Positions 42,984 to 50,724 are shown, counted from the first letter of the stretch. The stretch is DNA of 58,450 bases from Marmoricola sp. (GCA_025964775.1 JAOPYE010000023.1:1-58450), one strand, 5' to 3'. The notes: a model not told the origin generated them from the sequence alone. A program made the numbers and translations.

Positions 42984-43840
42984 GCGCGCGCCTTGATGTG
43001 AAGAAGACCTACAAGCTCTACATCGACGGGGAGTTCCCGCGTTCGGAGTCGGGCCGCAGCTACGTCGTCGCCGACGCCAAGGGCGGCTTCCTCGCGAACG
43101 CGTCCCAGGCCTCGCGCAAGGACGCCCGTGACGCCGTACGGGCTGCACGGTCGGCCTTCGGCGGCTGGTCGGGGCGGACGGCGTACAACCGCGGACAGGT
43201 CGTCTACCGGATCGCCGAGGTGCTCGAGTCCCGCCGTGACCAGTTCGAGGCCGAGCTGCGCAGCAGCGAGGGCGTCACGCCCGCCAAGGCACGAACGTTC
43301 GTGGACGCGGCCATCGACCGGCTCGTCTGGTACGCCGGCTGGGCGGACAAGATCGCCCAGGTCGTCGGCGGTGCCAACCCGGTCGCCGGCCCGTACTTCA
43401 ACCACTCCGCGCCCGAGCCGAGCGGGGTGATCGCGATCATCGCCCCCGCCGGCCCGCTCCTCGGTCTGGTGAGCGTGGTCGCTCCGGTGATCGCATGCGG
43501 CAACACCTGCGTCGTGATCGCCAGCGAGCCGCATCCGCTGACGGCGATCACGCTCGCCGAGGTGATGGCGACCAGCGACCTGCCCGGCGGCGTGGTCAAC
43601 GTGCTCACCGGGTCGGTGGCCGAGATCGCCCCGTGGCTCGCCTCGCACTCGGACGTCAACGGCATCGACCTGACCGGGGTGAACGACCCGGACCTGGGCC
43701 GCACGCTGGAGGAGGCGGCCGCCGAGAACCTCAAGCGGGTACGCCGCCCCGGCCTCGAGGACCTGCTGGCGACACCCGCCCTGGACCGGATGACGAAGTT
43801 CCTGGAGACCAAGACGGTCTGGCACCCGATGGGTCTGTGA
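42980..43840 (+). CDS. Half-length aldehyde dehydrogenase homologue lacking the catalytic domain
   Basis: A 286-residue protein aligned with the first half of aldehyde dehydrogenases: KLYIDGEFPRSESGRSYVV, ARDAVRAARSAFGGWSGRTAYNRGQVVYRIAEVLESR, GVIAIIAPAGPLLGLVSVVAPVIACGNTCVVIASE and SDLPGGVVNVLTG. The protein then ends in a unique tail (RRPGLEDLLATPALDRMTKFLETKTVWHP), with no ELGGK Glu or catalytic Cys. The frame is clean and the start overlaps the full-length gene, so it is not a simple truncation by frameshift. It may form a mixed oligomer with the partner enzyme or channel a product. Function is unproved. Confidence 0.85.
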   Translation: MSARLDVKKTYKLYIDGEFPRSESGRSYVVADAKGGFLANASQASRKDARDAVRAARSAFGGWSGRTAYNRGQVVYRIAEVLESRRDQFEAELRSSEGVTPAKARTFVDAAIDRLVWYAGWADKIAQVVGGANPVAGPYFNHSAPEPSGVIAIIAPAGPLLGLVSVVAPVIACGNTCVVIASEPHPLTAITLAEVMATSDLPGGVVNVLTGSVAEIAPWLASHSDVNGIDLTGVNDPDLGRTLEEAAAENLKRVRRPGLEDLLATPALDRMTKFLETKTVWHPMGL

Positions 43841-43856
43841 ACGAGGGTCTGGGAGG

Positions 43857-44420
43857 TTGCCTCAGGTCATCGTCGTCGCCGGGCCGTCCGGCTCCGGGAA
43901 GTCGCGGCTCTGCCGGCGGCTCGGACTGCCCACCCTGAACCTCGACGACTTCTACAAGGACGGCGACGACCCGAACGTCGACTGGGACTCCCCCGAATCG
44001 TGGAACGCGGCAGATGCCGTGGCAGCCATCGTCGAGCTGGCAACGTCGGGGACCGCCGAGGTGCCGACGTACGACATCGCCACGAGTCGGCGTACCGGCC
44101 TGCACCGGCTCGACCTCGCCGGCGCTCAGTACTTCCTCGCCGAGGGCATCTTCGCTCCCGAGATCGTCAGCGACTGCCGCCGCCTCGGGCTCCTCGCCGA
44201 CGCGGTCTGCGTCACACAGCACCCGGCTCTCACCTTCGTACGACGGCTCGGTCGCGACCTTCGTGAGCACCGCAAGCCACCGCTCGTGCTCGTGCGTCGT
44301 GGCCTCCGACTCGCACTGAACCAACGTCGGGTGGTGGATCTGGCGGTGGCGTCGGGATGTCGGGCGGCATCTCCTCAGGACGCGTACAACGAGATATTCC
44401 ACCGAGCCATGACCCACTGA
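43857..44420 (+). CDS. P-loop kinase, uridine kinase-like
   Basis: A 187-residue kinase with Walker A VVAGPSGSGKSRLCRRLG, an acidic LNLDDFYKDGDDPNVDWDSPESWNAA (the uridine/phosphoribulokinase DDFY substrate motif), TYDIATSRRTG and EGIFAPEIV. It probably phosphorylates a nucleoside such as uridine, consistent with the nearby salvage genes. Start TTG 43857 follows GGGAGG by 3 nt, close but workable. It lies 16 bp after the half-ALDH gene on the same strand. The length is shorter than classic Udk (about 210). Confidence 0.85.
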   Translation: MPQVIVVAGPSGSGKSRLCRRLGLPTLNLDDFYKDGDDPNVDWDSPESWNAADAVAAIVELATSGTAEVPTYDIATSRRTGLHRLDLAGAQYFLAEGIFAPEIVSDCRRLGLLADAVCVTQHPALTFVRRLGRDLREHRKPPLVLVRRGLRLALNQRRVVDLAVASGCRAASPQDAYNEIFHRAMTH

Positions 44421-44430
44421 GGAGCCTCGG

Positions 44431-44640
44431 TCAGCTCCTGCGGCTCCTGCGTACGACTCGTAGCGCCACACCAAGAAGTGCGATGACTCAGATCCCCAGG
44501 GGTAGCAAGCCGACCGGCCCCCAAGCCCACATAACAATCGCTGCACCGAAGTAGACCAGCACCAAAGCGACCAGGCCCACCATCGCGGCGAGTGCAAATG
44601 GAACGACTCGTTGAGCGGGAGTAAGGGCTTGGCGGTTCAC
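44431..44640 (-). pseudogene. Small membrane protein gene interrupted by an in-frame TGA
   Basis: On the minus strand a GTG at 44640 lies 7 nt after TACATT and opens a 50-codon frame (MNRQALTPAQRVVPFALAAM..., one membrane helix VGLVALVLVYFGAAIVMWAW) ending at TGA 44488-44490. The same frame continues after the TGA with VIALLGVALRVVRRSRRS, a second hydrophobic segment with a basic tail, to TGA 44431-44433. The join PLGI-stop-VIALLG reads like a two-helix protein of about 69 residues with a Trp (TGG) changed to TGA. It may be a recent nonsense mutation, a sequencing error or a genuine 50-residue protein. No family is recognised. Confidence 0.5.
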
Positions 44641-44882
44641 ACGGGCGAATGTATCCAAGCATCGGCTGACCTGACGAAGGTCCTAGAACGCCTATGGATC
44701 AGCGTCGTCGACCCGATCAGCGGCAAACTGGCCGAAGTACGTTAGTACGGAGAAGGTCCTATCGGCGACCCGACGACATCGTGCATCGCGAGGTCCGCGC
44801 CCCGGCGATGTCGGTTCAGAAATAGTTCGAGCAATTTCTTCCGAAGGCCCTGTTTGACGGGGTTTCTGTCGGTGGGGGTTCC
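44641..44882. other. Gap upstream of the DUF222-HNH gene
   Basis: About 240 bp with slightly lower GC content than the surroundings. Apart from the divergent -10 boxes at its two ends I see no gene. A short open plus-strand stretch ends at the TAG at about 44743, but without a supported start, so it is not called. Confidence 0.4.
44648..44653 (-). promoter_or_regulatory. -10 box (TACATT) of the interrupted small gene
   Basis: Minus-strand TACATT, 7-nt spacer, GTG at 44640: leaderless. The promoter being intact argues that the gene was functional recently. Confidence 0.45.
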
Positions 44883-44888
44883 TAGAAT
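44883..44888 (+). promoter_or_regulatory. -10 box (TAGAAT) of the DUF222-HNH gene
   Basis: TAGAAT, 6-nt spacer (T-rich), ATG at 44895: leaderless. Confidence 0.55.
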
Positions 44889-44894
44889 TTTTTC

Positions 44895-46151
44895 ATGACC
44901 TCGACCACCGCCCTCGCGTCCTCGCGGGTGCTGGCGGCTGCGCGGCGGTTCCGGGCTGAGGCGGATGCGGCTGAGGTCGGGGTGTTCGTGGAGGCGTTGG
45001 CCTGGGCTCGGCTGCATGTTGTGACCGACCCGGAGGACTCGGCGACCTGGGGAGACAGCCCGGTGCCGCTGGCCGGTGATGGCGCCCCGATGGTCAGCGA
45101 GTTCTGCGTCTCCGAGCTCGCGGCCGCGTTGGGGATGTCGCGCGAGTCCGGTCGGTTCCTGCTGGCCCACGCGTTGGAGATCGCCTACCGGCTCCCGAAG
45201 GTCTGGGTGCGGGTGCAGACCGGGGAGCTCCCGGTGTGGCGGGCTCGGCGGATAGCGGAGAAGACCCTGCACCTGAGCCTTGAGGCGGCCGGGTTCGTCG
45301 ATGACCAGATCGCCGGGTTCGCGCACCGGATCGGACCGGCGGCGACCGAGCGGCTCGTTGATGAGGCGGTCGCCCGGTTCATGCCCGAGGAAGCCGCGAA
45401 GATCGCTGCGGCGGCCGCGGATGGTCGGTTCGTGACGATCGATCACACCCAGCAGTCCTTCGCCGCGACCTCGCTGATCCGCGGCGAGCTCGATCGGGCC
45501 GACGCGCTCGACCTCGACCAAGCCTTGATCCGGGGTGCCGAGACCCTGAAAGCCGCCGGCTCCGAGGACTCCCTCGATGCCCGCCGGTCCATGGCGCTGG
45601 GCGCGCTGGCCCGTGGCGAGGACGGGCTCAGCCTGCAGACTGCCCGCTCGGTGACCCTGTTCGTCCACCTCGCCCCAGATGCGCACCAGAGCGGCCTCGC
45701 GACCGTGGAGAACAAGGGACCGAACCTGGTCACCCTCGAGCAGGTCAAGACCTGGTGTGCCGAGGCGAACGTGACCCTCCGACCGGTCATCGACCTCAAC
45801 ACGTCCATCACCAGCACCGGCTACCAGCCCTCGAAGACCATCCGCGAGCAGGTGATCGTGCGCGACAAGACCTGCGTGTTCGCCTACTGCAACCGGTCAG
45901 CACGCTCAGCCGACCTCGACCACATCGAGCCCTACGACCCCGACAAACCACCCGACCAGACCACCACCAGCAACCTCGCTTCCCTGTGCCGGCCCCACCA
46001 CCGGCTCAAGACCTTCGGCGGCTGGAACTACACCCAGATCGAACCCGGCACCTACCTCTGGCGCTCACCCCACGGCTACCAGTACCTCCGCGATTCCGAC
46101 GGCGGCACCCAAGACGTCACCCCCAGACCGGTCGATCCCCCAGGTTCTTGA
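44895..46151 (+). CDS. DUF222 and HNH endonuclease domain protein
   Basis: A 418-residue protein with an N-terminal DUF222 region (FCVSELAAALGMSRESGRFLLAHALEIAYRLPKVWVRVQTGELPVWRARRIAEKT) and a C-terminal HNH motif: CVFAYCNRSARSADLDHIEPYD...TSNLASLCRPHHRLKTFGGW, with the metal and catalytic histidines in LDHI and CRPHH. These genes occur in many copies in actinobacteria, often in variable loci and sometimes with intein-like or mobile behaviour, but no defined function is agreed. It sits between an interrupted gene and a TetR gene, a likely variable site. The ATG 44895 is set by the -10 box. Confidence 0.85.
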   Translation: MTSTTALASSRVLAAARRFRAEADAAEVGVFVEALAWARLHVVTDPEDSATWGDSPVPLAGDGAPMVSEFCVSELAAALGMSRESGRFLLAHALEIAYRLPKVWVRVQTGELPVWRARRIAEKTLHLSLEAAGFVDDQIAGFAHRIGPAATERLVDEAVARFMPEEAAKIAAAAADGRFVTIDHTQQSFAATSLIRGELDRADALDLDQALIRGAETLKAAGSEDSLDARRSMALGALARGEDGLSLQTARSVTLFVHLAPDAHQSGLATVENKGPNLVTLEQVKTWCAEANVTLRPVIDLNTSITSTGYQPSKTIREQVIVRDKTCVFAYCNRSARSADLDHIEPYDPDKPPDQTTTSNLASLCRPHHRLKTFGGWNYTQIEPGTYLWRSPHGYQYLRDSDGGTQDVTPRPVDPPGS

Positions 46152-46158
46152 CTGCTCC

Positions 46159-46195
46159 TTGAATGAATGAGAAAGTTTTCGTACTTTCTCTCATT
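46159..46195 (+). promoter_or_regulatory. Promoter and palindromic operator of the tetR-mpaB operon
   Basis: -35 TTGAAT (46159-46164), 17-bp spacer, -10 TACTTT (46182-46187). Overlapping them is the inverted repeat AATGA-GAAAGT (46166-46176) / ACTTTC-TC-TCATT (46183-46195), a likely binding site for the TetR protein encoded just after it, which would autorepress. Confidence 0.65.
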
Positions 46196-46204
46196 GGGGC
46201 AACC

Positions 46205-46831
46205 ATGACCGCCACCCAGCTCGAGACCACCGGGGCCAGGCCATCGACCGACGGTCGGCGACCGGTGCTCGACGCTGCCCTCTCGGCGTTCCTGGACTTC
46301 GGCGTGCGCCGGACCAACATGGCTGACATCGCCCGTCGTGCCGGGATCAGCCCGGCGACGTTGTACCGCCGCTACGCGCAGAAGTCCGACCTGGTGATGG
46401 CCGTCGGGATGCGCGAGGCCGAGCGGATCCTCGCTCATCTCGAGGAGTGCATCGACGTGACAGCTCCCCCGCTCGAACAGCTGACCCGGCTGCACCTCGA
46501 GGTCACCGGCCAGCTGCGCTCGAACGAGCTGCTGCACCGCGTGCTGGCGACCGAACCGGAGAGCGTGCTCCCGAAGCTCACCGTCGACGCCGACCCGATC
46601 CTCGAGATCGGTCGTGGCTACCTGGCCAGCTTCCTCATCCGACTCCAGGCCGAAGGGCACGTGCCGGCGTACGACGTGGCACCGGTGGCCGACTGGATGG
46701 CACGGCTGGTGCAATCCGAGATCCTCACCCCGTCGAAGGTCCCCCTGACCGACAGCCAGGTCGCGGCGTTCGTCCGCGACCACCTCGCCCCGTTCATCCG
46801 ACTCTCTCCGACCGAAGGAACTGATCGATGA
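46205..46831 (+). CDS. TetR family transcriptional regulator
   Basis: A 208-residue regulator: LDAALSAFLDFGVRRTNMADIARRAGISPATLYRRYAQKSDLVMAVGMREAERIL is the DNA-binding domain, followed by the helical ligand domain. ATG 46205 (MTATQLETTG) is preferred over ATG 46163, since the latter would start inside the -35/operator region. The stop overlaps the next start (ATGA), so regulator and MpaB-type protein form an autoregulated operon. Inducer unknown. Confidence 0.9.
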   Translation: MTATQLETTGARPSTDGRRPVLDAALSAFLDFGVRRTNMADIARRAGISPATLYRRYAQKSDLVMAVGMREAERILAHLEECIDVTAPPLEQLTRLHLEVTGQLRSNELLHRVLATEPESVLPKLTVDADPILEIGRGYLASFLIRLQAEGHVPAYDVAPVADWMARLVQSEILTPSKVPLTDSQVAAFVRDHLAPFIRLSPTEGTDR

Positions 46832-47763
46832 CCAGCACCCTGCCCGCAGGATTCCGACAGGCTCCGTCGCCGGACGCGGACGAGCGGCCGGCGCCCGAGC
46901 GGCCCCGCCGCTGCGCGGAGCCCGGTGGCGTCCTGTGGGACGGGGTCGGGATGATCACGTTCTCGTTCACCAGCGGCAGCGCGTTCCTGCTTCAGACGAT
47001 GGAGCCGTCGATCGCCGCCGTCGTCGACAAGCACTCCACCTTCCGGACCGACCCGATCGGCCGCGGCCTGCGCAGCCTTGCGTCGGTGATGATGTGGGTC
47101 TACGCCGACGAGGAATCGCTGGCCGAGGTCGAACGACTCCGCGAGATGCACTCGACCCTCGACGCCGTCGACGCCAACGGTGTGCGGCACACCGCACTGT
47201 CCTCGGGCCCGTGGGCGTGGGTGCTCCTGACCGGCGTGCACGCCTTCACCGTGGGCGAGAAGTACTTCGGCACCCATCGAGGCGGCAGCGACGTCGATGT
47301 GATGTACGAGGAGATGAAGCAGCTGATGCGCGGCTTCAAGGTCGCCGAGAAGGAGATCCCCCCGACGTACGCCGAGTTCGTGACCTTCTTCGATGCCAAG
47401 ATCGCCGAGCAGCTCGACACCAACAACGTCGCACAGGACTTCCTGGTCGGCGTGCGCCATCCGGGCCCGCCGCTGGGCACACCGCGCTGGCTGCGCCCGC
47501 TGTGGAACGCGCTGATCAACCCGATCGGGTACGTGCAGTACCTCTCCGTGGTCGGCACCCTGCCCGAGGTGGCCCGCACGAAGCTTGGTGTCGGTTGGAG
47601 CCGGCGTCAGGAGGCCCAGCTGCGGATCTTCGGCTGGATCGTGGCGCGCACCGTCCCGTTGCTCCCCGAGCGGCTGCGCTACTTCCCGATCGCCTACGAG
47701 GCCCGCCGCCTCGAGCGCGACCGTCAGCGCCTTCGGAAGGTCATCGACCTCCGTCCGATGTGA
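46828..47763 (+). CDS. MpaB/DUF2236 family oxygenase-like protein (short form)
   Basis: A 311-residue DUF2236 protein: AEPGGVLWDGVGMITFSFTSGSAFLLQTMEPSIAAVVDKHSTFRTDPIGR, the WAWVLLTGVHAFTVGEKYFG histidine-containing helix and PPTYAEFVTFFDAKIAEQL. The family includes haem-dependent oxygenases, and other members are of unknown role. It is coupled to the TetR gene before it. Only 1 base separates the stop codons of this gene and the convergent add gene in fact none: TGA and TCA abut. Compared with the 399-residue member at 28381, overall identity looks low. Confidence 0.82.
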   Translation: MTSTLPAGFRQAPSPDADERPAPERPRRCAEPGGVLWDGVGMITFSFTSGSAFLLQTMEPSIAAVVDKHSTFRTDPIGRGLRSLASVMMWVYADEESLAEVERLREMHSTLDAVDANGVRHTALSSGPWAWVLLTGVHAFTVGEKYFGTHRGGSDVDVMYEEMKQLMRGFKVAEKEIPPTYAEFVTFFDAKIAEQLDTNNVAQDFLVGVRHPGPPLGTPRWLRPLWNALINPIGYVQYLSVVGTLPEVARTKLGVGWSRRQEAQLRIFGWIVARTVPLLPERLRYFPIAYEARRLERDRQRLRKVIDLRPM

Positions 47764-48864
47764 TCAGCGCAGCGCCGCGTAGCCGGGCTTGATCACGGTG
47801 TTGATCAGCGCGAGCCTCTCCTCGAACCCGAGGAAGGCCGACTTCATCGCGTTGACCGTCATCCACTGGAGGTCGTCCAGCCCGTAGCCGAAGGCGTCGA
47901 CCAGTGCGCCCATCTCACGACTCATCGACGTCCCGCTCATCAACCGGTTGTCGGTGTTCAGGGTGACCCGGAAGCGCAGCTTGACCAGCAGTCCGATCGG
48001 GTGCTCGGCGATCGAGGCGGCGGCACCGGTCTGGATGTTGGAGTGCGGGCACAGCTCGAGCGGGATCCGCTTGTCCCGCACGTACGCCGCCAGACGCCCC
48101 AATTTCACCACTTGTCCTGAGCCTGTCGAAGGGTCCGGCTCCACGGTGATGTCGTCGATGATCCGCACCCCGTGTCCCAGCCGGTCGGCCCCGCACCACT
48201 GGATCGCCTCCCAGATCGAGGGCAACCCGAAGGCCTCGCCGGCGTGGATGGTGAAGTGCGCGTTCTCGCGCTGCAGGTACTCGAACGCATCCAGGTGCCG
48301 GGTCGGCGGATAACCAGCCTCGGCGCCGGCGATGTCGAACCCGACCACACCACGATCCCGGTAGGCGACGACCAGCTCGGCGATCTCGCGGGAGTTCGCC
48401 TGGTGCCGCATCGCGGTCAGGAGCTGGCGTACGACGATCGGCCTCCCACGAGCGCGCAGCGCGGCCGACTGCCCGTCCTCGAAGCCGGCCTGCACGGCCT
48501 CCACGACCTCGGCGAGCGTGAGTCCGCCCTCGAGGTGCTGCTCGGGGGCGTACCGGATCTCGGCGTACACGACACCGTCGGCGGCCAGGTCCTCGACGCA
48601 CTCACGCGCCACCCTGCGCAGGTTCTCGGCCGACTGCATCACCGCGACGGTGTGCTGGAAGGTCTCGAGGTAGCGCACCAGCGAGCCAGAATCCGCGGAT
48701 TCGGTGAACCAGCGCCCGAGTGACTCGGCATCCGCCGCCGGCAGCTCGTGCCCGATCTCCGCGGCCAGCTCGACGATCGTTGCTGGTCTCAGTCCGCCGT
48801 CGAGGTGATCATGGAGCAAGACCTTGGGGACCAGACCGAGGGCCGCAGCGGTAAGTTCTGCCAT
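47764..48864 (-). CDS. add: Adenosine deaminase
   Basis: A 366-residue zinc enzyme converting adenosine and deoxyadenosine to inosine forms, upstream of PNP in salvage. Motifs: [15 protein letters not shown] (two zinc His), [15 protein letters not shown] (catalytic Glu), [20 protein letters not shown] and [11 protein letters not shown] (zinc Asp). Between DDITVEPD and [11 protein letters not shown] is an insert, PSTGSGQVV, which is encoded by a widespread short palindromic repeat (48111-48131) inserted in frame. The reading frame stays intact, so the protein probably tolerates it in a surface loop. Confidence 0.94.
   Translation of the reverse strand: MAELTAAALGLVPKVLLHDHLDGGLRPATIVELAAEIGHELPAADAESLGRWFTESADSGSLVRYLETFQHTVAVMQSAENLRRVARECVEDLAADGVVYAEIRYAPEQHLEGGLTLAEVVEAVQAGFEDGQSAALRARGRPIVVRQLLTAMRHQANSREIAELVVAYRDRGVVGFDIAGAEAGYPPTRHLDAFEYLQRENAHFTIHAGEAFGLPSIWEAIQWCGADRLGHGVRIIDDITVEPDPSTGSGQVVKLGRLAAYVRDKRIPLELCPHSNIQTGAAASIAEHPIGLLVKLRFRVTLNTDNRLMSGTSMSREMGALVDAFGYGLDDLQWMTVNAMKSAFLGFEERLALINTVIKPGYAALR
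48111..48131. repeat. Short dispersed repeat (TTGTCCTGAGCCTGTCGAAG) inside add
   Basis: This 21-bp sequence with imperfect dyad symmetry is, from memory, a dispersed repeat in many high-GC bacterial genomes. Here it lies within the adenosine deaminase gene and, on the coding strand, encodes PSTGSGQ in frame. Confidence 0.75.
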
Positions 48865-48900
48865 GCCTCATCCAAGCATCCCGATCCAGGAGCGTCACCC

Positions 48901-49353
48901 ATGCGTGTGTTCACCACCTTCGAGGAGATCGAAGCCGCAGTCGGCCACGAGATCGGTACCACCGACTGGGTCACGATCACCCAGAAACGTGTCAACGAGT
49001 TCGCCGACGCCACGGGCGACCACCAGTGGATCCACGTGGACGTCGAGAAGGCCAAGGGCGGCCCGTTCGGCGGCTCCATCGCGCACGGGTACCTGACCCT
49101 GTCCCTGATCCCGTGGCTCGGATCGATGCTGTTCAACCTGCAGACGCCCGGCGCGAAGCTGAACTACGGCGTCAACAAGGTGCGGTTCCCGAACCCGGTG
49201 CTGGTCGGCTCCCGGATCCGCTCCACGGTCACCATCAACGCCGTCATCGACATCCCGGCCGGCAAGCAGCTCACGGTCGGCCACGTCGTGGAGATCGAGG
49301 GCCAGTCCAAGCCTGCCTGCGTCGCCGAGACGGTGGTTCTGCTGCTGTCCTGA
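48901..49353 (+). CDS. MaoC family (R)-specific enoyl-CoA hydratase-like protein
   Basis: A 150-residue hot-dog-fold protein: ITQKRVNEFADATGDHQWIHVDVEKAKGGPFGGSIAHGYLTLSLIPWL carries the catalytic Asp and His (FADATGDHQWIH) and the overhanging segment of MaoC/NodN-type hydratases, followed by YGVNKVRFPNPVLVGSRI. It probably hydrates an enoyl-CoA, though NodN-like relatives have no proven substrate. The ATG 48901 has GGAGCG about 7 nt upstream. It is divergent from add. The dispersed repeat at 49360 begins 6 bp past its stop. Confidence 0.88.
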   Translation: MRVFTTFEEIEAAVGHEIGTTDWVTITQKRVNEFADATGDHQWIHVDVEKAKGGPFGGSIAHGYLTLSLIPWLGSMLFNLQTPGAKLNYGVNKVRFPNPVLVGSRIRSTVTINAVIDIPAGKQLTVGHVVEIEGQSKPACVAETVVLLLS

Positions 49354-49359
49354 CGTCAG

Positions 49360-49436
49360 GGTTTCGAGACAGGCGCCAGAGCGCCTTCCTCAACCACCGG
49401 TGGTTGAGGAGCTTGTGCAGCAAGCGTCTCGAAACC
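49360..49436. repeat. 77-bp palindromic repeat element
   Basis: The element begins GGTTTCGAGAC and ends GTCTCGAAACC, with a 22-bp perfect palindrome centred on ACCGGT (49388-49409) inside. The whole can fold into a long hairpin. It fills the gap between the convergent maoC-like gene and deoA, ending exactly at the deoA stop codon. A half copy is at 8764-8803. This looks like a REP-type or similar dispersed element and may act as a bidirectional terminator. Confidence 0.85.
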
Positions 49437-50723
49437 TCAGCTCAGTCGTTCGATCACCAGCGGGAACGGCTCGTAGGCCGTCCCGGCGGCGTCGATGTCG
49501 AAGCCGCCGGACAGTGCCTCCAGCGCCCGGTCGAAGCGCTCGGGTTCGTCGGTGTGCAAGGTCAGCAATGGCTGGCCCCCGGTGACGTCGTCCCCGGGAC
49601 GCGCGTGCCAGACCACACCGGCGCCGTCCTGCACCGGGTCGCCGAGGGCCGCCCGTCCGGCACCGAGCCGCCAGGAGGCGAGCCCGACCGCCATCGCGTC
49701 GAGCCGGGTCAGCACGCCGGACGACGGTGCTGCCACGACGTGGGTCTCGCGCGCGACAGGAAGCGGCGCACCGGGGTCTCCTCCCTGGGCGCGGATCATC
49801 GCGTTCCACGAGTCCATCGCCGCGCCGGACGCGAGGACCGCCGCTGGATCCACGTCACCGCGGCCGGCTCCGGCGAGCATCTCGGTCGCCAGCGCCAGGG
49901 TCAGCTCGACGACGTCGGCCGGTCCACCGCCGGCGAGCACCTCGACCGACTCCCGGACCTCCAGGGCGTTGCCGGCGGTGAGTCCGAGCGGCGTCGACAT
50001 GTCGGTCAGCAGCGCCACCGTGGGCATGCCAGCGTCGGTCCCGAGAGCGACCATCGTCTCGGCCAGCTCGCGGGCGCGGGCAAGGTCCTTCATGAAGGCG
50101 CCGGTCCCGACCTTGACGTCCAGGACCAGTGACCCCGAGCCCTCGGCGATCTTCTTGCTCATGATCGAGCTCGCGATCAGCGGGATCGCCTCGACGGTGC
50201 CGGTGACGTCACGCAGCGCGTACAGCTTCTTGTCGGCCGGCGCGAGCCCCGCGCCGGCCGCGCAGATCACGGCGCCGACCTTCTCGAGCTGCGCGCTGAA
50301 CTCCTCGTTGGTCAGGGAGGCCCTCCACCCGCTGATCGACTCGAGCTTGTCCAAGGTGCCGCCGGTGTGTCCCAGGCCCCGCCCGGAGAGCTGAGGGACC
50401 GCGACCCCGCACGCAGCGACCAGCGGAGCGAGCGGGAGGGTGATCTTGTCCCCGACACCACCGGTCGAGTGCTTGTCGGCGGTCGGTCGGGAGATCGCGG
50501 AGAGGTCCATCCGCTCCCCCGACGCGATCATCGCCGCGGTCCAGCGGGCGATCTCGTGCCTGGTCATCCCGTTGAGCAGGATCGCCATCGCCAGTGCCGA
50601 CATCTGCTCGTCACGCACGACGCCGCGCGTGTAGGCATCGACGACCCAGTCGATCTGGGAGTCGGTGAGCTCGCCGCCGTCCCGCTTGGCGGTGATCACC
50701 TCGATGGCGTCGTGCTCGCTCAT
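49437..50723 (-). CDS. deoA: Thymidine phosphorylase
   Basis: A 428-residue pyrimidine nucleoside phosphorylase that splits thymidine and deoxyuridine with phosphate to base and deoxyribose-1-phosphate. It has the glycine-rich DKHSTGGVGDKITLPLAPLVAACG, GRGLGHTGGTLDKLESI, the substrate region ALRDVTGTVEAIPLIASSIMSKKIAEG and LVLDVKVGTGAFMK. ATG 50723 has CGGAGGATGAC upstream. One base separates it from the cdd stop, so the two are one operon. Confidence 0.96.
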   Translation of the reverse strand: MSEHDAIEVITAKRDGGELTDSQIDWVVDAYTRGVVRDEQMSALAMAILLNGMTRHEIARWTAAMIASGERMDLSAISRPTADKHSTGGVGDKITLPLAPLVAACGVAVPQLSGRGLGHTGGTLDKLESISGWRASLTNEEFSAQLEKVGAVICAAGAGLAPADKKLYALRDVTGTVEAIPLIASSIMSKKIAEGSGSLVLDVKVGTGAFMKDLARARELAETMVALGTDAGMPTVALLTDMSTPLGLTAGNALEVRESVEVLAGGGPADVVELTLALATEMLAGAGRGDVDPAAVLASGAAMDSWNAMIRAQGGDPGAPLPVARETHVVAAPSSGVLTRLDAMAVGLASWRLGAGRAALGDPVQDGAGVVWHARPGDDVTGGQPLLTLHTDEPERFDRALEALSGGFDIDAAGTAYEPFPLVIERLS

Positions 50724-50724
50724 G

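Noticed and set aside
42980..43840. Pseudogene call for the half-length aldehyde dehydrogenase
   Set aside because: It has a coupled start, a clean frame, ordinary codon use and a distinct tail; no remnant of the catalytic half follows in any frame before the next gene.
44641..44745. Short plus-strand frame ending near 44743 as a gene remnant
   Set aside because: No start codon with a ribosome-binding site or -10 box, and no recognisable homology; too short to support.
44895..46151. HNH gene as evidence for a phage or intron
   Set aside because: DUF222-HNH genes are common chromosomal multi-copy genes in actinobacteria; no phage or group I/II intron feature is adjacent.
48111..48131. Frameshift or decay of adenosine deaminase due to the repeat
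   Set aside because: The inserted sequence keeps frame and all zinc and catalytic motifs are intact, so the gene is called functional.
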